Source of the DNA: Daphnia pulex
Taxonomy: Eukaryota > Arthropoda > Branchiopoda > Diplostraca > Daphniidae
DNA: 64,000 nucleotides
Reading direction: 5' to 3'
NCBI RefSeq assembly: GCF_021134715.1
Contig: NC_060019.1
Coordinates: 7,502,001-7,566,000, forward strand
Below, one piece after another: positions 9,833 through 19,215 of this stretch. How positions within the stretch are numbered: position 1 is the first letter of the stretch; each line of letters begins with the position of its first letter. The notes beneath the pieces were generated by a model that saw only the letters and a list, made by a program, of their open reading frames with translations, was not told the origin of the DNA and ran no database searches. Position numbers and translations under genes: made by a program.

Positions 9833-11382
9833 TTAGACGATGGTATTGAAACATATTCCAGGAATACCATCCTCAACAATGACAACGGGGGGCGTTACTA
9901 TTTCCTTTTCGAAGAAGACATCCCGAATACCATCCTTTGTTACCTTTATGCAAAAGCGACGATCAACAAACTGGTATTAAGATTTGAAGAAATAAAGACG
10001 ATTACCTGGTAAGGTGCTGAACCTGATGGTAGAGAAGAAGACTTTATTAAAGTTGCCCATCTGAAACTTCGTGATGGATCCCAATCTAAGATAAATCGTA
10101 AAGTAGGAGCGTGTCCCCAGGATGTTCCCAAAGCAGGAGTTAAACGACCTTGTCCTTTGGAATCAAATTTGGTTGTCATTTGATTCGTTACAACTACCTA
10201 ATAAAAACCAACATTATTTTTGACATCCGTCATCTTATAAATGCATATAATATTTACAGCGGTTCCAAAATCAACAGCCATTCTGCTGAGTTCGGCAGCA
10301 ATCTTGTGAAGCACGCGACTCCGTAAAGCCGTATTTTCCAGATCATGACGAAAGTGAAAGGCTAAGCTGTCTATTACAATCAACTTCACCTGTTAGAAAA
10401 GCAAGGAAAAATTATAAAATGACACAGGACAACTTACAAGATATAGACGAAATGTGTAGCATATATCAACCTGGCGATGTGATTTAAGAAACTCTTTGAG
10501 TATCATTACGCAGGACAAAAGATCAGTCACTTCCTTACATCGGTATACGAAAATATTTTCTCTTATGGATGCCAAACTCCAGGCGTCAACTGGTAAATTC
10601 ATAGTCTTCCTACAATGTTCTACACAAGCCTGACTCATATCTGCAAATAAGAAACCAACCCCAAATAATCAAATCTTATATTAATAAAATTAATAATTAG
10701 TTGTATTCATCACATTAAATAATAAAGAAGTATAAAAGTAAATTAGTAAACATAAAACCTTCAAGTCTAGAAGCATTAAAGCTTCCTTCAGTATCAATGA
10801 AGATGGCTTGACCCTGTATTCCTCCACATTCTTCTGGTATTTGAACAGTAACACACAATTGCAGACTAAAAATCAGTAAAAATAACAATAAAATAAAAAT
10901 CGGTTCACAAATTATTATCAACATTGATTAAGCTATCAATGATCATTTACCAGAGCTGAGTTTTTCCAACACCGGCAATTCCAGAAATTTCTGTCACTTT
11001 AGACAGAGGCACACCTCCACATAGTATTTCATCAACATTTTGACTCAAAGTTACAATAGGATGAAGAAGTTGCTCTTCTCTTAGAATTTCTAATGCAGTT
11101 TTTGTGTCAAGAAACTTTCCCATTGGTTTCCCCACGAGATCTAACACATCTGCAGCATCTTCAACAGATATCTCTGCACCTATGGAAAATATAAACAACA
11201 GATAAATTGATAAATTACTTGTTATAAAAATTAAAAATACAAATACTAGATGAGAGCTCCGAAGGTCGTAAGTTTAGAACTGAACCTGTAGTAAGAAAAC
11301 CGGCTTTGTTTAACTTGGTCTGAATAGATGCAGGAATAGGATAAGTAGATATTGGGCGACTATTTGCATTGTTGGTAGCCAT
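9833..11382 (-). CDS. RAD51C: DNA repair protein RAD51 homolog C
   Basis: Seven exons: 11382..11247, 11179..10951, 10865..10759, 10640..10471, 10389..10258, 10197..10006 and 9970..9833, giving 367 residues (vertebrate RAD51C about 376). This RecA-family ATPase is a paralog of RAD51, acting in BCDX2 and CX3 complexes in homologous recombination (family knowledge). Seen: an N-terminal helix-hairpin-helix-like region ending [28 protein letters not shown]; Walker A GIAGVGKT at 112-119; IPEECGG and FIDTEGSF; a Walker B-type LIVIDS with Asp221, followed by FHFRHDLEN, which closely follows the vertebrate FPFRHDLDD; TNQMTT; and [18 protein letters not shown]. The C-terminus ends after a [12 protein letters not shown] segment and an acidic tail without an obvious nuclear signal. 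It is divergent from TMEM39. Confidence 0.95.
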
Positions 11383-11938
11383 ATTTTCTCAAAGTAAGCT
11401 GAAGTAAGTAAAATTTCTTAATGGATTGTAGAGTATGTAGACTGTAATATATTGTAGACAGTTATTAAAATGTTGGCTGGGTATTACTAGCAGACGTTTG
11501 ACGTTTCTATTTACTTATTTAATTTTGCAACTGGCGCTCCGCGATCAACAGCAAACCAGAGAGCAAGAGATTGGACACTACTTTAAGCGCCACCTGCATT
11601 TGAACACAAGTTCGTACAGATTTATAGTTTACCATGCCACTCGAACAGGCTATATTCATTATTTTTAAGCTGGAAAAAATTTTAAAATTCAATTTTATTT
11701 TTGATCCTAAGATCCTTATACGCCAGTCAAATAGGATTTAAAAAAAAACACAGTCACTCACAGAGTTACTGTCAGTCTGTCACTGGGCGCTAGAAGTGAG
11801 CGATTTCAGAAACTACAAATCAACGTCTGCACTGTTGTGACTTGTGATGTCTTGCAGAGCAGTAGACAGACGACTGACTAGACATCTCAATGTCACTGAT
11901 TTGATTCGATCACAGGTGTGATCACTTATGAAATTATA
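11383..11938. promoter_or_regulatory. Divergent promoter interval, RAD51C / TMEM39
   Basis: The 556 bp between the two start codons must contain both 5'UTRs and either a shared or two separate promoters. I see no convincing TATA box or known element. The part near 11760-11890 is rich in CAGT/CACT, the arthropod initiator core, which is weak support for start sites there. Confidence 0.45.
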
Positions 11939-13823
11939 ATGAAAAACATCCGTAAACCAATAGTGAACAATCGAAGCACAAATGGCTTAAACTCGAATTC
12001 GAACCACAAGTCTGCCATCTTTTCCGAGGGCATGAATTTAAACTATATGAGGACCTTCCAGTCAGATCCAAATTCCCCCAAACACATCTCTATTTCTTAT
12101 GTGTCATCTGATCACAGTTTAGTTTATGAAAGTGTGGTATTGTTTTATTCTCTTTCTGCCTTTCTGTTACAAATTTTACACTTGTACAGAACAGTTTGGT
12201 GGCTCCCACAGTCGTATGAGAAAAACGCTCTGGTAAGTGAATGTTGTGTTCTGTTGTGAAGAGTTTTATTTGAGACTAACATATTTTTGGCTATTCTTTT
12301 CTAGAAATTTTACTTGATCAATCCTTATGTTATTTGTTTTGTCTTGACTCTTGTCATACCAAGATGGTTGTGGACTTGCTGCAAAACCTTGATCATCAGT
12401 ATTTTCCCACAATCATTGCAAGAGGGAATTAAACATTACTGCCAAATGATTCTTCTTGCAACACTTGCAACAGTTCACTTCTATTTTCTCTTTCTCATTG
12501 CCTCTGAAGATCCAAGTATAGATAAGACCTACATTAAAGGACATCCCATTTTCAGACTGTGTTGTTTAATTTATCCGTAACTAGTATTCAAATGTTTTTT
12601 GACATTTAAACATTTTTTTAAATTTCTAAATTTTTGTTTTTAGAACTCTTGTTATGGCCACAACTTACAGGAGTGAATTCAAAAATTTTCTAGAACTAGT
12701 CCCTAACCAAATTGGAACTAGTGATGTTTTGTTGCAATCCTCTCAACTCCAGCATAGGTACCCACTCAGTCATATTTTGAGTGTAATTTATATTCTAATA
12801 TAATTTATATTATATTATAATTTATAAAAATTATATACATTATTTGTATTAAAATCTAAATCAATTCAAGATGTTCCAATGACCCTGCCCTTGTGCGACA
12901 AGAAGTAGAAACATTAAGACAGGTATGATGAAACCTAGATTACAATTTTAAGTTTTTGTTGTTGATTTCTTGATTATTACAGGACTTTAATTGCCGTTTA
13001 AGAAATGTCTTGTTTCACTCGCACGCTGTCGCTGTGACTTGTACGTTGCTACCGTGTTGTTTTGCACAGGTAACTCCTTTTTTTAATTTTTTTATGTACA
13101 ATGAAATGAAATATTTTAATCTAAATTCTTTTAGACTTTCGTCCATTTTGATATGTACGTGGCTATTCAGCACTTTGTCCTCGTGTGGGCAGGGAGTCTA
13201 ACATTGAACGCGGTCCATGCTTTCCCCCCTAAATATTGCGACATTCTGCATAGCTCTGCTAGGCATTTGGGCTACTGGGATCGCGTAGGGGCTAATACAG
13301 CGCAAACTGTTCAGTGTGTTGAGTATGTAATTTTCTGGAGTTCCAACAAAATCCATGTTAAAACTCTGATTATAACAAATCTAAAGTAGGTGGTGCCCAA
13401 AAATAGTGTGGAAACAAGGATCGCTTGTTTCATATGACAATGTTATATATCGTTCCCGTAACGACCTAAATTCGGCTGAACCTGGCTCTACTCATCACAA
13501 GCGATTTTACGTAAGTTACAAATTTTGAATATCTATATATTTTTTACCCTAAAATAAAGCGAAAAAAAAATACAAATTATTTTATTATTATTGTTTAGGC
13601 TCTGTTCATCAATGCCGCACTGTTTCAAATTAGTCTTCTAGTTTTCCAGCTGGTGCTAGTCTTGTTGCAACTGATACTGCTCTTTAGAAGCAATGAATGG
13701 TATCAAATGATCTCTCTTTCTTTATTACAAGCTTCAGGCGGTTATGCATTGTTTAAGCTCATGCGAGACGCTGTCGTTGTATGGCGACTTTCTCTGGCAG
13801 AAGAGATGCTAAAAAACGCTTGA
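11939..13823 (+). CDS. TMEM39A: TMEM39 family ER membrane protein (TMEM39A/susr2-like)
   Basis: Eight exons: 11939-12232, 12305-12576, 12644-12757, 12871-12922, 12983-13069, 13135-13322, 13390-13510 and 13599-13823, giving 450 residues (human TMEM39A 488). Members are multi-pass ER proteins linked to PI4P export through SAC1 traffic, autophagy and collagen secretion (family knowledge). The hydrophilic N-terminus is followed by several membrane spans: SLVYESVVLFYSLSAF, then RTVWWLPQSY and FYLINPYVICFVL. The best matches to vertebrate TMEM39A are DFNCRLRNVLFHS, PKYCDILHSSARHLGYW, a charged PGSTHHKRFY segment, and the terminal YALFKLMRDAVVVWR. The first in-frame ATG is at 11939. AATAAA follows at 13851. 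The gene symbol is by family; A versus B cannot be separated. Confidence 0.93.
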
Positions 13824-13850
13824 AGAAGTTTCAGCCTGTAATATCTCTTT

Positions 13851-13863
13851 AATAAATTTTATT
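13851..13863. terminator. Two-way poly(A) element shared by TMEM39 and FIG4
   Basis: The 13-mer AATAAATTTTATT reads AATAAA on the plus strand (13851-13856, 28 nt after the TMEM39 stop) and AATAAA on the minus strand (13863-13858, 42 nt after the FIG4 stop). No other canonical signal lies in the 81-bp gap, so both genes probably depend on it and their 3' ends overlap. Confidence 0.7.
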
Positions 13864-13904
13864 CAGTTCTAAATACATAATATGACTTTTGTACGACCCA
13901 AACT

Positions 13905-16900
13905 TTAATACGTTTTTCCTGAAGTGTAACGCTTATAGAGATTTAAATCGTTAGGATTGATAGAGAGAGGACTTTTTCGCCCCTTAAAACAGTAATTGAA
14001 ATAAACATCAAGAGAGGATTTGCCAACAAAAGGAGTAGTGACTTGAAGTGTGTTGTCTATGGTGAAAGCACTCTGCTGCACCAACATCAACCGTTTGTAC
14101 GTAGTAGATGCTTTACCGTTGGACAAGTCTGACTGAACGCAAGACGAAACGGCCATATTTGCATATTTACGGTAAATGGCAATATCATTTCGATGGGGGG
14201 GTTGAATATCTGTACCATACACCTGTTTCATCGAGGGTAAGAGGTCGGTAAAAGTTATAGAGGGTTTGACGTTCTCTGGGCTTTTATCTGTTTTTTCTTC
14301 CGTTTTGGGATTAAATGGTTTCATTTCATCGTCGGACGAATCCTCCGATTCGGTACTGCAAAGGAAAATTATCTTATTGTAGTGCTACAAAATCAAATAT
14401 CCGATATTATTCATGAACCTTGTTCCAGAGGCAGTGCTGCTCGTTGAACTTTGGCCAGTCAATGATGGATTTCTGAGAGCAAGTGCATTTTTAGAACTCA
14501 ACTCTTCTCGCCTCTTACCAGGACGGACTCGTACAGCAAATGGAGAAAAATCCGTCCCACAATTATTTGGCATGAAATCCCTGGAAATTCAAATAAATAT
14601 AATGCAACCTATTTCGAAACGAATTCTAGTTTAAGATACCTGACAGAATGTGATATGGTAACCCCGAAAAGATCCGAGACCACTGTGAATTCAAACGGCC
14701 GGTAAAACTCATAGTACCCATCGACCACCACTTCCAAAGGCGAAACAGGAACGATAGAAGAGCACGACTTTATCACTTCGTCAAATGGTAGTGGAAGGTA
14801 GCGAAGCATGTTAGCGTCCCACCATTGCGTATAACTCATCGCCATCCTGGCAACCGTAAAACACAAATAGAGTTAATTTTTTATACGTTAACCTAAAATG
14901 ATAAGGAATGGAGACAGACTTTAAATTGAAGGGATTGCCTCGATGAAGATGCGCATCAGACTGTTGTTCCCATATTGGAATTCGTGACTCTTGAGGATTA
15001 AACACTCCAAGGAAGAGATTGATTGCGTTTTGCTTGTCTGCGTCTGAAATTGCCAACACGTAAGTAAAAATGAAGAACCCACAACTGGAAAATAGATTTA
15101 CCCGAAAAAGTATTGGAATAATAACGGCTGAGCGACTGCATTATATCGTTGCCCTGAGATGTCCAAGGAGCGATGCGGCGATAGCTTTTGATGCGGTGGA
15201 CCAACTGAGAGCCACCGTATTGCAACGCTAGCGTATCTCCATGATCCTCGTACAGTTCTTCCAGCATTCGTACGCAATCGGAATCGAATTCGACGTGGGG
15301 CGTAGACACAACACCCAAAGCATACAGCTACAAAAAATCAAATAATTAGTAAGTGAATAAAATAAAGAGTAATGCTGTCATGTAATCGCATCAATTTCGT
15401 ACTTGATATGCAAGTGCACAACGGCCCAGCGCAAATTGAGCCGTGTTTGTACGATCAAGGCAGTCCACACAATTGACACGAGTAACTCCCACTTGTCTGC
15501 GATGTGTTTGTCTCCCATCATACAAACCAGAATTTTGCAGTTGCTGCAAGCAATCACGAAATTTGGATTCCATTTCCTCTTCGGGTTTCGACTGTGTGGG
15601 CCACAGGCGATGAACGTGAAGAGGTGGAAACGAGCGAAAGATTCCAGTACGGCTAACAGCTATGGACGCAATGTCAGCCAAGCGGCTCATCACATTAGCT
15701 TCTTTTCTGTTGACAATCGAGTACCGAGTAAAGAAGTTTAATCCATAAACGGAAAAATGAATAATAGAAAAAGGAATTACTTACAATTTATTGAGGCGTG
15801 CCATGTCGAAGCCTATGTACTGTATTTGATGCATAGGAGGAAGAAACTGGTTGAGATAGGTTATGTCTTTTAAATACTCTTCCGTCAAAAGTCCTTCGTG
15901 ACGTTTCTTTTCTCGTTTTTTAACCAGATTCAAAACGATGACAGGTGAACCATAGCGCCGAAGAAGCTGGTTGAAATGTTCAGCTAAAGAAAGGAAACAG
16001 TTAGGAACGGAAGCTTAGCTGCTAAAATAATCTCTACCGGCTGTTTGAGAAAACGAGTCAGACAAATCTAGTAGAATTGGCGGCTTGGGAACCATTTTTG
16101 AAATATCTTGACTCCAATGAGTAGGAACTGATCCTCGCAGTTGGACATACGATGTATAGCGACCTTGGTCAAAACCGCTTACTGAGGCATCGTGGACCAT
16201 TTGTTCCGTTTCCACTTCATTGGCTACATCTCCCTTTATATGAATTGAAAACAGAATAAGTAATACGATAAATATATAATAATATTGGTACCTCGTAATT
16301 TGCACCCCGCTTTAAAAAGCGTGTTCCGGCAAATTTGTTGGAACGTCGAGCGATCAATGTCAAATAAAGAGATTTGCCAAACAAGCTAATGTTCGACTGA
16401 CCCACGAAACCGTGAATAACAAAGAGAATCCAATCGGGGTGAAACACACTTTCAACTGGTTTCAGGAGGAATGAATTCCACACGAACTTGTAGTTTGGAT
16501 GGGCTTTCACTCCCAGCACGATATTGTTTCCACGTTCAGTTGTTTCTCCCTCCGATGGGACACCTTCGAATGTAGATCGGATCTCTTTGGGAGGTGAGAG
16601 GTTGTACTGTAGCGTATGTGATAGATCATAACTGTAACTGTATCAAAAACATAATGTTGAATACACAGTAAAGTATCTTACAGTAAACATTAATAAATTG
16701 TTACCTAAAATAGAAGTTTGAAGACAGATCCACACTTTGAAACAGTTTGACATATCTAGCTTCATCTGGGTGGTGGATTCTCACACTTTCATTTGGAATG
16801 TAAACCATTGTAGTATCTTCAATTTTATAAATAGTGTGATATCCTATGACAGCAATTCTTCTTCTTTTTGTTATGAGTACAATGTAATATCCCTCTAAAA

Positions 16901-17366
16901 ACCTTACAAATCCTATTATAAAAAATTAATACAAAATTTAACATCAATGTTGAAATGCAAAAAGGAGTACATTTTATATTGTCATTTAAGTGAAAAAAAA
17001 AATTACCAACAATTCCAAAAGCAGAAACAGTTTTGGAAAATCCTAGATTGTTCCTTGGTCGGGGTCTGTTACCCATGTCTATCATACTTAGCAGATCTCT
17101 AATTTCTTGATGGGAATACTCCACATGATCATCAATGACAACTAAAGTTTTGGGTTCAGTTCTGTCAATTTTCAACACGCGGAATTTGGTTTGAGTATTG
17201 TTCGAACCCACTAAAAATATCCTCTGTAAAACGTGACAGTTGAAATTAAAAAATAAATTGTATAGCTACGACAATGAAAAGAATGTTTACATACTGCTTT
17301 TGTTTCATACAAGGCCATTTTTTGTATACTACTTATGAACGGTGTAAACTTTTTTTGCGTTGACAT
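13905..17366 (-). CDS. FIG4: FIG4 phosphoinositide phosphatase (SAC3)
   Basis: Twelve exons: 17366..17295, 17223..17007, 16912..16705, 16637..16292, 16233..16038, 15983..15785, 15706..15403, 15327..15102, 15043..14893, 14846..14640, 14580..14419 and 14355..13905, giving 912 residues (human FIG4 907). FIG4 is the SAC-domain phosphatase that acts on PI(3,5)P2 in the PIKfyve-VAC14 complex on endosomes and lysosomes (family knowledge). The SAC domain spans roughly 90-560. The catalytic loop is [20 protein letters not shown], with Cys492 and Arg498 in the Cx5R pattern. Also visible are [31 protein letters not shown], split by one intron, and [17 protein letters not shown]. The C-terminal third is less conserved, with a Ser/Asp/Glu patch ([11 protein letters not shown]). 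No key residue is missing. It converges with TMEM39 and diverges from RBM8A. Confidence 0.96.
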
Positions 17367-17572
17367 TTTTGTTAAATGATCAAGACACAGTATGAGAGTA
17401 ATAAGTATCTTGAACTTGAAGTCTTGAACCTCCCAACTTGTTTATTTACTTTATTCCAGGGATTCAGTTTGCCGTGTTTCTTCTAGATGGCGTTTCTAAT
17501 CCATGGAATTTTTCTTTGGAATTTGGAAAGGTAACAACAGCGTGGCTTGACATAATTTACTTTCACCAAAAA
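17367..17572. promoter_or_regulatory. Divergent promoter interval, FIG4 / RBM8A
   Basis: Only 206 bp separate the two start codons, so both 5'UTRs and core promoters lie here, probably as one two-way promoter. No TATA box is evident. It could also hold an RBM8A 5'UTR intron, but no compelling splice pair is seen. Confidence 0.5.
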
Positions 17573-18397
17573 ATGGCGGACGTTTTAGATATTGAAAATC
17601 AAGATGAATTCGAATTTGATGAAGATGGCGACCGTAAGTTATTTTTATCGAATTATTTTCTGTTCCTCCTACAATTTTTTTCGCTGTTAGTTGCCCCAAT
17701 CATTATTTCTTCGAGATCTAACCTTGCTTCAACCGTCTTTACCGGTATAGTACTATTGATGCAATTTGTGTTTCTGTTTTTGTAGAAGGAGTTGCAAAGT
17801 TGAAAGAAAAGGCCAAAAAACGTAAAGGACGTGGCTTTGGAGGTGGACATGAGGCGAGAGAAGAGATTAAAGGTTATGAAGCAGTTGATGCTGATGCTGC
17901 CGATGATGAACCTGGTCCACAACGATGTAAGGCAAACTTTCAAACAATACCTTTAGTTCAAATTAAAATGGCATTTGTTTGTTGCAGCTGTCGAAGGATG
18001 GATTTTATTTGTTACAGGAGTTAATGAAGAAGCACAAGAAGAAGATATTCACGATAAATTTGCTGAGTTTGGAGAAATTAAAAATATTCATTTGAATTTG
18101 GACCGTAGGACTGGATTTCTCAAGGTATTTAAAAGTCATATAATAAGCATCCTTAAAGCTTCTGTATAAATTGTTTGGTTTTTAATAGGGATATGCATTG
18201 GTTGAGTACGAAACATTCAAGGAGGCACAAGCTGCCCTGGAGAAGCTGAATGAATCTGAAATTTTGGGACAAAAAATTTCAGTTGATTGGTGTTTTGTCA
18301 AAGGACCTAAAAAGTAATTTATTTAATATAAATGTAAAATGTGGCAAATATTCATATTTCTTTTTTCAGAAACAAACGAGAGAGGAGGAGACGATAG
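17573..18397 (+). CDS. RBM8A: RNA-binding protein 8A (Y14/tsunagi), exon junction complex
   Basis: Five exons: 17573-17633, 17786-17926, 17988-18124, 18189-18313 and 18370-18397, giving 163 residues (human RBM8A 174). Y14 pairs with MAGOH in the exon junction complex, guiding mRNA localisation and nonsense-mediated decay (family knowledge). Seen: start [20 protein letters not shown]; the [15 protein letters not shown] basic segment; one RRM, about 68-155, with RNP2-like ILFVTGV, the [20 protein letters not shown] segment and RNP1-like GYALVEY; then [10 protein letters not shown]. The last exon adds only a short basic tail, NKRERRRR, without the longer RS-type tail of vertebrates. AATAAA follows at 18521. 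Confidence 0.96.
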
Positions 18398-18520
18398 TCA
18401 CTGCAAATGTAAATGTTCTTTTTTGCGTTCTTACATCAAGACGGAAAACGTCCCCTGATTTTCCTCTCGTCAACTTACACCTTTTTTGTATTCTTGCGTT
18501 GCGCGAATCTTGGAATTGGA

Positions 18521-18526
18521 AATAAA
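18521..18526 (+). terminator. Poly(A) signal of RBM8A
   Basis: AATAAA, 124 nt after the RBM8A stop codon, in a T-rich to A-rich transition. Confidence 0.6.
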
Positions 18527-19215
18527 AGAAAAATCATTCACACTTAATTTAATTCAGCGTAATTTTTGTTTAAGTATGAAGTAGTGGCCCTAGTTTTTTA
18601 GGTTATTTCGTTACTATTACTTTGCTAAATAACTTTTGATTTTTTTAATGAAAAATTTAAATTTCCTTTAAGCTTCCAGCTTTATTTTGAAAATAGCATC
18701 CTCAATCCTGCCAACAACCTACCTACAAGTAGGTACGATTTCTTTACTGAGCAAGCGAAATAATGTAAGTTGATTTTTACTATTCTCTCATCCTTTTTTT
18801 GCAATGCATGAATTATATATAGTCTTGGATTCAGATTCAAACTTGATCCAAATTCATGATAGATACAAAATGATTATAAAACACGTTTAATGACGTTTAT
18901 ATTAATTTAATTAATTAATTGATACTTTATGAACTTCGCTGAATCTAGTCCATATTGGGAAATAGTACCGCGAGCACCAGCAGAGTGCCGTAGTACCCAG
19001 TTTACCACTTAAGCATCCGAAGTCCGATGTTTTTTAGCTGAATGGTGGCTTCCCGTTTGGGAATTGCGATAAGTGGGTGCAATCGGCCAAAGACGGAAGG
19101 GGCGTACCATTTCATTAGCGAGTCGACAATATATTTTATTAGTGATACATAGGCTTTGGCATTTTTTGTTTAGAAAAGTTTTCATTTACAAAAACGACAG
19201 CAGACAGCGGACAAC
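18527..19215. promoter_or_regulatory. Upstream region of the FAMeT/Cys-loop receptor gene
   Basis: No gene seen. It contains an AT-rich run of repeated TTAA units near 18902-18921, and a higher-GC stretch at 18950-19110 that is a likely 5'UTR/promoter. The receptor's start codon is at 19216. Confidence 0.4.
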
